Positions 49,283 through 58,303 of a DNA stretch of 64,000 bases are shown one piece after another; the first letter of the stretch is position 1, and each line of letters opens with the position of its first letter. The position numbers were made by a program, and so were the translations under genes. The stretch is from Lunularia cruciata (Eukaryota > Streptophyta > Marchantiopsida > Lunulariales > Lunulariaceae), in contig OX419757.1 in NCBI GenBank assembly GCA_948567375.1, positions 19,220,001 through 19,284,000 of the forward strand, read 5' to 3'. The notes below the pieces were generated by a model, which saw nothing but the letters and a program-made list of their open reading frames with translations, did no database searches and was not told where the DNA came from.

Positions 49283-49423
49283 TCAAGTACATCTAGGACA
49301 TAACCATTGTCCTTGAGGAACCACCGTGAGTGGAGGAGTCATACATGCCATATGCCATCCTCTCGAATAGCTATCACACACTAACATAGTAGCAGCTCCA
49401 CCAGAAGAGCCACATAACATACA
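49283..49423 (-). pseudogene. C-terminal PHD finger of the element C polyprotein
   Basis: The last 45 residues before the stop read as a PHD zinc finger: C-M-L-C, then L-V-C-D-S-Y, G-W-H-M-A-C, P-P-L-T-V-V-P-Q-G-Q-W and C-P-R-C. Seven of eight zinc ligands are present (Cys4-His-Cys3 order); the fourth Cys is Tyr, one G-to-A step. PHD fingers read histone H3 tails. The domain sits where chromoviruses carry a chromodomain, so it may have guided integration to a chromatin state. It is joined to integrase by a linker with another Cys pair (N-C-A-P-C-H). Confidence 0.85.
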
Positions 49424-49539
49424 CCTCAAGCCTGCACGTACAAGTGCCAAGCTTGGGTCCATAGTACCATCAATGTTTGGGAGGTGGCATGGTGCACAAT
49501 TGCGCACATGATCCTTCTAAACAACACCATCACGTCCTT

Positions 49540-50535
49540 CTAACACAAGGACTCCAGATGGCAAAACCTTGCGCACTCTCAAGATAGTGCGGCCTATAGA
49601 AACATCAAGTGTCGTCGGTGCTGTCTGCTATAGATATACATAGTCACCTAGATGAAATTGACGGATCGAGGGTCTATAACCTCCTCCTTGAATGGTAGCA
49701 TAGCTTAACGTATCTCTATGCTGAGCAATCACCAAGTTCTCAAAAGCCATCGGCATCACTCTCTGAAAGATCTCTGCCCGTTGAGAACATGCGCTTATCC
49801 ATACATCTGGATCATCCAAGTCTAAAACTACAATAGCATCTTGACAAATGGCTACAGGTAAATCTGGATCTCGTCCATAGAGTAGAAAGTATGGAGAGAA
49901 GGATGCTAAGGAGGCTTGCCGGCTGAACTGATAGCCCATGGCCAACCAAGGTAATTGGAGATCCCAATCTCCAAGTGGCCTCTCTGCAAACCATACTTTT
50001 GCAATCCTCTCTTCACCGTCTGAACCACTCTCTGCGCTAAGCCATCTACCTCAAGGTGATCTCGGGATGTAGTACGATGATCAATCAAAGCCTTGTCACA
50101 CAAGACCTGAAACTCCCCCAAGAACTATGTACCCTAATTAGTCAAAACCTCAGCTAGTGCACCAAAATGACTAAGAATTCAATCCAGGAACGAGTAAGCT
50201 ATCCCTTCACTAGACTTGTCAAGAAGTGCCACCAACTCAATCCACTTGGAGAAGTGCTCCACCATCACCAAAACATACCAATGATGTCTCACAGTCAGCG
50301 GTAAAGGTCCGGCAAAGTCCAAACTCCAATGCTAACCCAATCCCATGATAGGTAATGGGTGTAACTGTGGCGTAGGAGCATTGAATGATGCTCTAACTCG
50401 GTCACAAACCACACATCTGGCAACAAACTACTATACCACGGTTTGCATACTGCACCACCAATAATGACTTTGGAGTAAGCTATATGTATGCTTTACTCCA
50501 AAATATCCTAACTCCTCATGAACATGACGGACCAA
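49540..50535 (-). pseudogene. Element C integrase, catalytically dead
   Basis: HHCC zinc-binding region at about 50525-50400 (V-R-H-V-H-E-E, then C-V-V-C-D-R-V). The first catalytic Asp is present (S-L-D-F-A-G-P, Asp at 50317-50319). The second is Asn: L-T-N-stop-G-T-stop-F at 50137-50139, against T-D-Q-G-T-x-F expected. The Glu is Gln: D-G-L-A-Q-R-V-V-Q at 50032-50034, against A-E-R-V-V-Q. A one-base frame change lies near 49985, then the frame continues through a C-terminal region with F-H-L-G-D-Y-V-Y-L and T-I-L-R-V-R-K-V-L. At least five stops interrupt it. Confidence 0.9.
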
Positions 50536-50982
50536 CTATGGTCTCGGAGATGGAAGGCGTACTACTCGCACTCTACCATCCTCCCATATATGCAAAAGGT
50601 GTCTACCCTCCAATCTGAACCGTATGGCTTGCTGAAGAACACGGTCTCTCTCCTTGGCCCCAACTGTGCCACCCACAACACCAGTGCAAAGATAGTCCAT
50701 CACTAAGACATTATCATGAATGTCTCGCTGAACTGTACCAATATCTTCACTCTTTGGATCTATGACCTCAATAACTCCTCCTGTATGCGCCGAGAGAGAT
50801 ACCACCAAAGCCTCTACAAATATACACAGAAAGGCCGATGCATGGCAACCTGGCACCATCTCCTCATCTATCTCACCATGCCAACGTGCTCCAGTCTGAT
50901 CCTGCTGGCTGGGACATGGGTTTCTTCTCAACCCATTTGCATCACGGTTCACCACTCTAGGTCTGTGAACAACTGTGAAATC

Positions 50983-51450
50983 CTACTCATGTAAAACCAG
51001 AGCCCATCGTGCAAGCTTCCTTGAAAACTTGTCGGACTCCATCAACCAGTTTTGCGGCTGATGATCAGTGATGAGAGTGAAGGGGTTACCAAATAGGTAA
51101 CATTGGAAATGTGCTACTGCCCAAACTGCTGCCAAGCACTCTCCCTCATATGAACTATACTTCACCTCCGCTGAATTGTTGGAGCGACTAGCATAGGCCA
51201 CCACAAACTCCTTCCCCTCATCATCATGTTGGGTGAGCACCGCTCCAAGCCCCAACATACTCCAATCAGTGTGAACTTGAAATGGTCGTCCCCTGATCGG
51301 CCTCCTCAAAATAGGAGCAGATGTCAACCTCTCCTTGAGCTCTACAAAAGCTCTCTCTTGCTCATCTCCCCAACACCACTCATGTGTAAGCTTGGTCAGC
51401 TTCGTCAAGGCCTTGGCAATGGCACTAAATCCTCTAACATAGCGGCGATA
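50983..51450 (-). pseudogene. Element C RNase H
   Basis: Part of the open stretch 50983-51660. It has V-H-T-D-W-S (Asp at 51265-51267), S-Y-E-G-E-C-L-A-A-V-W (Glu at 51139-51141) and L-I-T-D-H-Q-P (Asp at 51064-51066), the catalytic D-E-D of Ty3/gypsy RNase H, all kept. Upstream is the connection (F-L-G-L-A-N-F-Y-R-R-Y). Degrades the RNA strand of the RNA-DNA hybrid in replication. Confidence 0.93.
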
Positions 51451-52383
51451 GAAGTTTGCCAACCCAAGGAATGCTCGCACTCTGCTCACATCCGCAGGCC
51501 AAGGAATATGTGCAATAGCCTCCACCTTGGTCTGCTGGACACCAAGTCCTCCGGGGTAGATAGTGTGACCCAAATACTCAACCTGCTCGTGGAAGAACCT
51601 ACACTTCCCAAGATGTAATTTGAGTCCATGAAATCTCAACCTCTCAAACACCTCCAACAACTATCTCTCATGCTCCTCCATAGTAGTGCTATAAACCAAA
51701 ATGTCATCAATATAGCACCAAGCAAAATCCAATCCAGCTAAGATCCTATCCATGACCCTCTGGAACTCAGCAGGAGCGTTCTTTAACCCAAATGGTAAGA
51801 ACCTCCACTGATATAACACATCCTTGCCGTGAGGATCAATAGCCCAAAATGCAATCTTAGACTTATCCTCCTCCCTGATCGGCAACTGATGATATCTTGC
51901 TCGAAGATCCAAAGTACTGAAGACCTTTGCATGCCCAATTGCATCAAAAATCTCCTCTAGTGTAGGCATGGCATACCGATCAGCCTTGGTCTGTTGGTTG
52001 ATAAGATGGTAATCTCCACACATCCGCCTATCTGTATAGTTGCCATGCATATCCTTCTTGGCTGGCATCATTGTCGCTGATGCATACTCTCCATGTGAAA
52101 TCGCCACCAAACTAGCCTCAAAAAGGTCACTACTCCGGCTCTGAATCAATGTCCTCTCCATCTCACTATATCAATAAGGACGTCGGAAAACTGGTGTGTT
52201 GCTAGTCAGCTCAATCCATATACCAGGTCCCTTCAGAGCACCCAAATCCTTCATATTGAAGGCAAAACAACTCGTGTGACTCCTCAAGAACCTCCAAACC
52301 CTCCGTCTTTCCTCTCTAATAAGCTTGGGTCCAAGATTTGGCTCCCAAGTATCCTCTGTAACTGTAGTAGGAGTGGAGGACAT
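51451..52383 (-). pseudogene. Element C reverse transcriptase
   Basis: N-terminal lead-in with K-D-L-G-A-L-K-G-P and F-R-R-P-Y at 52171-52383, a TGA where Arg is expected (52171-52173), then 51661-52161 with M-M-P-A-K-K-D, M-C-G-D-Y, F-S-T-L-D-L-R, L-P-F-G-L-K-N-A-P and the catalytic C-Y-I-D-D-I-L-V-Y (51703-51714). An amber stop at 51661-51663 precedes the thumb region (K-C-R-F-F-H-E-Q-V-E-Y-L-G-H). The catalytic Asp residues are intact. In frame with both methyltransferase and RNase H. Confidence 0.94.
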
Positions 52384-52395
52384 ACTAACTGGCTG

Positions 52396-53910
52396 CTACA
52401 CTAGGCCCTTGGGAGCAATAGTGTCATGCTCCCGACCACTAGAGGTCCCAACCTCTATGTGAAAAACTCCCTCCACTCTGGCTGCAAGCTCCACACATCC
52501 TCTAGCTGCATCCCATGTGGACCAAGGGTGTAATCCAAGTAGCCCATGCTCACTTGGATGGACTCCAAGTAGACCACTCTCCCTAGTAGCTATTGGATGT
52601 GTCCCAAGAATACCATGTCCAGTCGGTCCATCGCCCCCAACATGTGCCTGAATTGTCTCGATAGGCACAAGGCTCACAAGTGTCCAAGTGGTGATGCCTA
52701 TCAAGCGCATCCTATGCTGCTCTGCCAAGCCAAGGCTCACAATCCAGGTCAAACAGTTTAGGTCCATAGCTTGACCTAACACTTGACGCCTGGATGCCTC
52801 TGACACTGCTAGAACAACGGTAATATCGGTGCAAAAACCCATCGCCCGCTCTCTCTCATTAGCATTGGGCTCCACCAACTGCTGTAACTGTGAGTCCCAA
52901 ACAAGTCCAGGTCCTCCCTCTCAAAAAGCATGAGAGCCTAGGAAACTCATGAGTGTGGGAAATGCAGCTCTAGGCTATCCAACTAGGTTCACCATTGCCA
53001 TAGATGACCTATCAGCCACTACCACTGTCTGAGACTGACGCCCAACATCCAAGATATCATCAACAAGAATGTGGTCCAGTCATTGAATCCCATCATAAGC
53101 ACGCTGTAGAACCTCTCTGGGTAAGAGGTTTGTCCACCAAAGACAAAGACGATGGGCCCGTGATCCCACTCTGGCCGCATCTAACAATACAGCAGGTCCC
53201 ATCCAAGAATGGACCTGATGTGTACTCGCCACCACTCTGGTGTGAGAATCACCCATCAAAGGAACGTTTTCCAAAAGGTAAGCTAGAGAAACAGATTGAT
53301 GAACCTGGAGATGTCGTAGTATCCGTAACATCTCCCAAAACACACCAAAATGAGGATCTTGAAGACCTAATCCTCTATCAACACGTGTATGTCCCTGACA
53401 TAGCCATCCAAAAATCACCAAGTGAATAGGCCCATGTCTCTCTAGGTCATGCGCCCCCAGTAAGGAAATGTCTCCTAGTAGGGCCTTTTGGTAACCTCTA
53501 ACTGCTGACATCGGTAATAACTCCGGATACTAATAGGCCAAGTGTGCCACATGATGTAGAGAGACTCGCCTAGCAGTCTCATCCCTCTCTACATACAAGT
53601 ACCTCTGTACTCGGATACCCGCCTTTAACACTGCAGCTAGTCCGGTGCTAATCTCTACCAAACAACTCCAATAGGCATATCCCTCTATTGGATACTGCCA
53701 AGCAATGAGTGTGGTATCCAAAGGTGTCAAAGCAATCGCCTCTGGAGGCTCATCCTCACACTCATCTCTTGATGGTACAAAGGCTCCACTCCAAGCATGC
53801 TGCACCAATTGATCTGCATGCTGCTGCAATGCCTCCTCTGAACTCCACAATGGAACATCCAAGGTGGATGGAACAATCCTACTTGTACTCCATAGCCAAG
53901 TGATCTCCTA
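52396..53910 (-). pseudogene. DNMT3-like cytosine-5 DNA methyltransferase domain within the element C polyprotein
   Basis: A C5 methyltransferase in linear (unpermuted) motif order within the pol frame. Motif I: E-I-S-T-G-L-A-A-V-L-K-A-G at about 53620-53660 (Glu where Gly is usual). Motif II: Y-V-E-R-D-E. Motif IV: L-V-I-F-G-W-L-C-Q-G-H-T-R; catalytic Cys at 53398-53400 kept, Pro of the P-C box is Leu (CCA to CTA). Motif VI: L-L-E-N-V-P (Glu at 53269-53271). Motif VIII: G-S-R-A-H-R-L-C-L-W-W-T-N near 53140 (usual R-x-R now R-L-C). Motifs IX-X: E-R-E-R-A-M-G-F and S-R-R-Q-V-L-G-Q-A at 52771-52857. Four stops only: 53530-53532 TAG, 53080-53082 TGA, 52975-52977 TAG, 52921-52923 TGA; no frameshift. 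About 300 codons from motif I to X, close to the DNMT3 catalytic domain. Plant DRM enzymes are permuted, so this is not one; CMT and MET1 have different flanks. A Gly/His/Pro-rich linker (52400-52700) leads to reverse transcriptase. Likely once methylated cytosine at or near new insertions; inference. Confidence 0.9.
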
Positions 53911-54059
53911 TGGTAATGGAGTATCCTTTGCATGGGCGTTGCTCTCCAACAAGTCACCAGGCCAAGTAACTGCACCGTTGAAAGCTAAAATTGATGCTGC
54001 CATGGTCCTGGACTGTAGTGAGCCAAGACTGCCACTACTGAAGCATATTGGTAGGCGAC

Positions 54060-54470
54060 ATACCCGTCCCTCACCAGATTGCCAACTAGGTCTATAAGAG
54101 GCTGTCTCCTCCCAATAGTCAATGCTGAAACCCATGGGGTATAACACTGCTCCCCCAACTAGCACATCATATGACTCAACTATCATCGCAATAGCCTGAG
54201 CTCTCACCACCAAGCTATCAGTCGGATGACCAGGCTGAACCTGGACAACAAGCTCTCTATGTGTGATGTACTGTGTTGAACCACCACCTAGAGATGTTTA
54301 GATCTGAAATGGACACCTCTCCACATCGGTCTTCCATAACTCCAAACTGACAATTGCAACCTTCCCCAACATAAGAGGCTGCGCACCAGAGTCTAACAAG
54401 ACTCTTGTGGTGTATAGACCTTCCCTGAAGGTCCCACCAAACAGAAAACCCCCCTCTGGTTATCCAATAG
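54060..54470 (-). pseudogene. Element C aspartic protease
   Basis: Reads T-R-V-L-L-D-S-G-A-Q-P-L-M-L-G-K with the catalytic D-S-G intact at 54385-54393, and later Y-D-V-L-V-G-G-A-V-L. It opens in the pol frame just past a TAA near 54457 and is minus-one relative to gag, which stays open to 54393. A TAA interrupts it near 54300. Cuts the polyprotein into Gag, enzyme and, presumably, methyltransferase parts. Confidence 0.88.
54449..54454 (-). other. Run of six G at the gag to pol frame change
   Basis: Gag frame reads N-Q-R-G-V-F-C across the run, and the protease frame is recovered by stepping back one base here. A seventh G would make gag-pol one frame. The context AGG GGG GTT TTC does not fit the X-XXY-YYZ slippery rule in the gag frame, so a lost base in the homopolymer is more likely than programmed frameshifting. 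Confidence 0.6.
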
Positions 54471-55313
54471 GACAACACTAGGTGTGAACCGTGCTCTCCG
54501 AAAGGCCGGTCTAGCTGGCAACTCCTCCAGTCTAGCCGCTACTACCTGCCATAAACCACTGGTCGCTGAATGGATCCCATGCTCCTCAACCAAATCAGCT
54601 CCACTACCAACCACCTCTGCTCTAGTAGTAGGAATTGCACCATCCCTACTCTCACACAACGTGGCAGCCAACCAGAACACTGGGGCTGGGTCAACTCCCA
54701 ATGTAAACATGTCATTGGCTGAAAACAAAGGATGCCACATAATTAGTTGAGCCGCCCCCAACATCATGCTAGACTCAATTTGTGTATTAGCAAGTGGCTG
54801 ACTAGCAAGTAGTCCATCATGTACTCCATCACCACCTACCACACCTACACTGGGACATCTAGGAACCATGGATGTCATCTGTAATGCCTCAGATAGTGTG
54901 AAAGACTGGGGAAGTCTGACCTGTCTCCCAACTTCTCCTCTCTGTGGGTCCAACTCCACTGATGCTCCTTTAGGCTCTGGAGCACGTACTGCACTCCTAG
55001 TCATTGCTGCAGATGCATCCACCTGTGCTGCTCCGCACATGAAGTCCAAAGCATCTCTATCACCAGCATATGAGGTGGAAGCCTCAGCACCCGAATCTGA
55101 TCTCCTCTGAGCAATAGCCATACTAGCCAATCTTTGCTCCAACTGCTCAATCCGAGTAGCCATAGCTCTGGTAGAAGTAAGGGCAGGTATTGCACCCCTA
55201 CTAGGAGTAGATCCTCAACCACCACCTCTTCCTCCATGAACTGCAGCTCCTCTACTACCTGCCATAGCAGCCCTACCACTTCGTAACTCTGGGTGTAGGT
55301 CAAAACATCGGTC
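54457..55313 (-). pseudogene. Element C linker between zinc knuckles and protease
   Basis: An open stretch (54393-55163) in the gag frame. It starts with a predicted helix (I-E-Q-L-E-Q-R-L-A-S-M-A-I-A), followed by Ala/Ser/Pro/Gly-rich sequence. I recognise no domain in it. A TGA near 55214 interrupts it from the knuckle region. Confidence 0.7.
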
Positions 55314-55445
55314 ACTAGTGTGACCAAATTTGTGGCAGTGCTCTCACTACCTTTGTGCTGGCTGTGATGCACCCGAGATATTAGGTCCACTGCCTTGAGT
55401 ACACTCTCTCCGATGGTGAGGTCCACCACAAGTCCAACAAGCAAC
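55314..55445 (-). pseudogene. Two Gag zinc knuckles of element C, the second broken by a stop
   Basis: First knuckle C-W-T-C-G-G-P-H-H-R-R-E-C (C-X2-C-X3-H-X4-C) at about 55400-55442. Second: x-E-H-C-H-K-F-G-H-T-S-D-R-C near 55310-55346, where the first Cys codon is TGA (55344-55346) directly after TAG (55347-55349). They would bind genomic RNA in particles. Confidence 0.85.
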
Positions 55446-56471
55446 ACCACCACTCACTTGCTGTTGTTGACCCAAAAATGAGGGTAAGGGTCTAACTCCA
55501 CTAGGCCCTCCACTCGTTCCATAGGATCTGGGCTGTCCACCCTATCCTCAAAAACCAACTGGGCGTGGTGCACTCTGCTGCACTCTAGAAGAAGTCACAG
55601 CCGTGGATGAGGTCTCCCTACCAAATCCACATGTCACCACTCTCTCCTTCACCATGTTGAGCTCAATACACGTAGCCAAACCAAAGACTACTGCCAAAGT
55701 GGGCGAAGTAGCCTGCAACAACATAGCATCACAAACTCTACGTCGCAACTCCCTATCCAATATCCCATACCAAAACTGGACTGCTTGGGCCTCAGTAACT
55801 CCCTGAGTGAAACTGATCAGATGCCTCATGCGAGTGTATGCCTCGTGTAGGCTCTCTCCAGCCTTCCGTTGGAACTCTTGCAAGCTCCTCAGCTTGTCAC
55901 TCCGTACTCCTTGGTAGTTCTGCCTCAAACATAAGAAGAACTCCACCATGGGGTTAAACCTTGGTACCACACCACCTCCTGCAGCGATACCTCCACTCGT
56001 AGTAGCACTATCTCCAGCTAGTGCACCTCCACTAGCTCCACCCACACTACTCGAGCTAGAAGTTGTAGGTACAACCAATCTACTCCTGGCCACCAAGCCT
56101 GAAGTGATGGAAACATAGTGTAGAGACCAATACTGTCTCCATAACTCAATCTCCTCCAAATGAGCTCTCTTGAACTCATGATAATTGTCCATCGGTGGAC
56201 CCTCCAAGTGTTGAAACAACCCCTTCCATGCCATGAAGGGTGTGAACAAAGTCGGGTTCCGCATCTGCTGCAGATCACACCAACTATCAAACTCCTGGAT
56301 GAAGTCATCCAACTCAATGGTACCCACTATACCAGAGTAACGCCTAGGGCCTTTGGAGGCCTTATAAATCTCGTCCATGTCCCACAACAACGGTGCGGAC
56401 ACACCAAGTGCACTCTCAATTGAATCAACTCCTGTGTCGAACTCCAACTCAGAGTCAATCTCCTCCCTCAT
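55446..56471 (-). pseudogene. Element C Gag (capsid region)
   Basis: Open stretch 55548-56660; the first ATG in frame that fits is at 56469-56471 (M-R-E-E-I-D-S-E-L-E-F), with no ATG before it. A retrotransposon Gag domain reads F-F-L-C-L-R-Q-N-Y, then S-L-Q-E-F-Q-R-K-A-G-E-S-L and A-Y-T-R-M-R-H-L. A Ser/Gly/Ala-rich stretch precedes the domain. Two stops (TGA 55548, TAG a few codons on) lie between it and the first knuckle. Confidence 0.88.
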
Positions 56472-57003
56472 TGGGACCTGAGATACAAGTTGATACCAAG
56501 CACCACTCCGAGTAAACCCACTGCGTACTGCAAGGCTAACTCCTCTGGAATCTCCAAAGAACTCCGTCGTGACAAAGTAACCACAACAGCAAACCCAAAC
56601 CACCAACTGCAACCGCAAGTCATAATCGCAAGTACCCCACCAAAGTACCAACACCACCACGTGCCAACACTACCAAGTGCCAATACTAACTAAGCACCAC
56701 CCACTAATGTAACTCTAACCGAGATAACTACACTAGGGGAAAGGGCAACCTGTAACCTGCCATCATAACACGCACTCTCACGGTCTGTAGGTCATCACTT
56801 CCTGTCTCATCGGAGAGAAACAAAGGTAGTCTGACTGGTCATCACTCCAGCCTCATCACCGAGAGCACACCAGAGCACCAACGCTCAAAAGTTAGGGCAC
56901 CTTACACAAACGTGGTGCACAAACAAGAAGTAGAGAATGGAGGGGATCCAATCACAAGAAATCTAAACAAAAACCCTCCATCTCATAACACAATACGGGA
57001 CTG

Positions 57004-57015
57004 ACTCTGCCACCA
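57004..57015 (-). other. Element C primer-binding site
   Basis: Minus strand TGGTGGCAGAGT resembles the methionine-tRNA complement TGGTATCAGAGC with three mismatches. It lies two bases inside the 5' LTR start (TGGAATTTGATA on the plus strand from 57018). Elements A and B have the better-preserved form at the same place. Confidence 0.65.
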
Positions 57016-57017
57016 TT

Positions 57018-58298
57018 TGGAATTTGATATAAGAGAAGTTTGTATCTAAGTCCTAAGCTACCAAGATCACCAAGAATGGGATCAAACTGCCTCTCCTAGC
57101 CAAAGCTACATGTGTATAGATAACAATGGCATAGTCACTAGGACAACAAGTGAGGGTGGACCAGTTGGCTAGGGTACCAATCTAGGAACAAGAGATCTAG
57201 GGGTCAAACACTGTTGCACACAATCTAGCAGGAAAGGCAGATTTTGCCAACCAATGACCAAGATCTACTCTAAACTAGCTAGCCTCACGCCAACAAGTTG
57301 GCCCTTCTAGGCCTTCATGGCCTCTCATAGCTCACAACCCTATGCCTCGAAGCCCCCTCCAAATCTGGCCAAACAGCAAAAACTCCTCCAAATCTGGCCA
57401 AAATCAGACGTAAATTCCAACCAAAATTTGATATAAAATCTGACGTAAACCCTAAAGTTGGCTGTCTGCCAAATCCCTCGCTAACTTTCCACTTGAACTA
57501 AATTGACAACACGGGTTTTTCCAAATCACAAATTCATGAGAAGAGCTTCCCAACTCCACCTTCAATATGACTTTTTGAGCCCAACTCACAGCAAATTGGT
57601 CATGCCTTCACCTCTTGAGCTCAAAATCACAATCACTGCTTGAAATTTGCTCCTTCTTTGCTCAAAATTTGGCCAGTGCTTCCGCACACTATCCGCCTAA
57701 CTGCCAAATCTACATCAATTGAACAAGCTTCTGCACACTAGGGAAACATTGAACTTGAATTGAGCTACCAACGATCCACCGAGCTTGGAGATACCACAAA
57801 CACTCAAAGTTCATGCACCCGATTTCCCCCTGACTTCACTTCTCTGAAGTAATCAGATTGCTTACCACTCTCAACTCAACTCAACTCAGATCAATACTTG
57901 ATCTGTCATTCTATAAACTGCCAACAACTGGGCACTAATTACAGTCAAGTCACACCCACTCAAGCATAGAGAATCCAGGTGACGCTTGCCGGCCTCTATC
58001 CACCATAGCCAAGAACTCAAAGGCTCAACATCAGAGAAGTGAGCTCTCTGGAGCTCACTTCAAAACTATACCCCTTGGACTCGAGCTAGCTCTGAAACCC
58101 TAATGGTCCCGCTGACGGCACACTCGATGGTGCGAACGGTGCAAAGTGATGGTGGGCCCCACCGTGAAGTCAGTACCCCGAACACAAAATCTAACCGTCG
58201 AAAAGTAGTCTATGAGAAACTACTGAAATAACTCTAACTACTATCACTGGAACTCCAGTGTCCGAGCATCTAGATGCGGAACTGCAAATGGCGTGACA
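57018..58298 (-). repeat. Element C 5' LTR, about 1.28 kb
   Basis: Runs from TGGAATTTG next to the primer-binding site to GTGACA before the right GCCAT. Its outer 449 bp match the truncated left LTR. The inner 830 bp have no second copy in the window, so their assignment to the LTR depends on the primer-binding site call. Confidence 0.75.
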
Positions 58299-58303
58299 GC
58301 CAT

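Larger units (their letters stand above)
48437..58298 (-). mobile_element. Element C: Ty3/gypsy retrotransposon carrying a cytosine-5 DNA methyltransferase and a PHD finger
   Basis: A 9.86 kb element flanked by GCCAT (48432-48436 and 58299-58303). The minus strand codes for one gag-pol polyprotein of about 2,390 codons (56471 to 49283): Gag, two zinc knuckles, aspartic protease, methyltransferase, reverse transcriptase, RNase H, integrase, PHD finger. Frame phase changes only twice: at a run of six G (54449-54454), and near 49985 within integrase. Interior GC is much higher than the flanks. The copy is inactive through scattered stops and lost catalytic residues. LTR identity over the 449 shared bases is about 92% by eye (about 36 mismatches, nearly all transitions). 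A 5' untranslated stretch of about 530 bp lies between the primer-binding site and the likely gag start. Confidence 0.93.

Noticed and set aside
50716-50994. Plus-strand frames through element C (for example 51226-51618 and 54868-55110)
   Set aside because: Antisense shadows of the minus-strand gag-pol frame.
52396-53910. Reading the methyltransferase as a separate host gene or pseudogene landed in the element
   Set aside because: It shares one frame with protease before and reverse transcriptase after, without frameshifts or splice-site-like borders, and the stops look the same in all domains.
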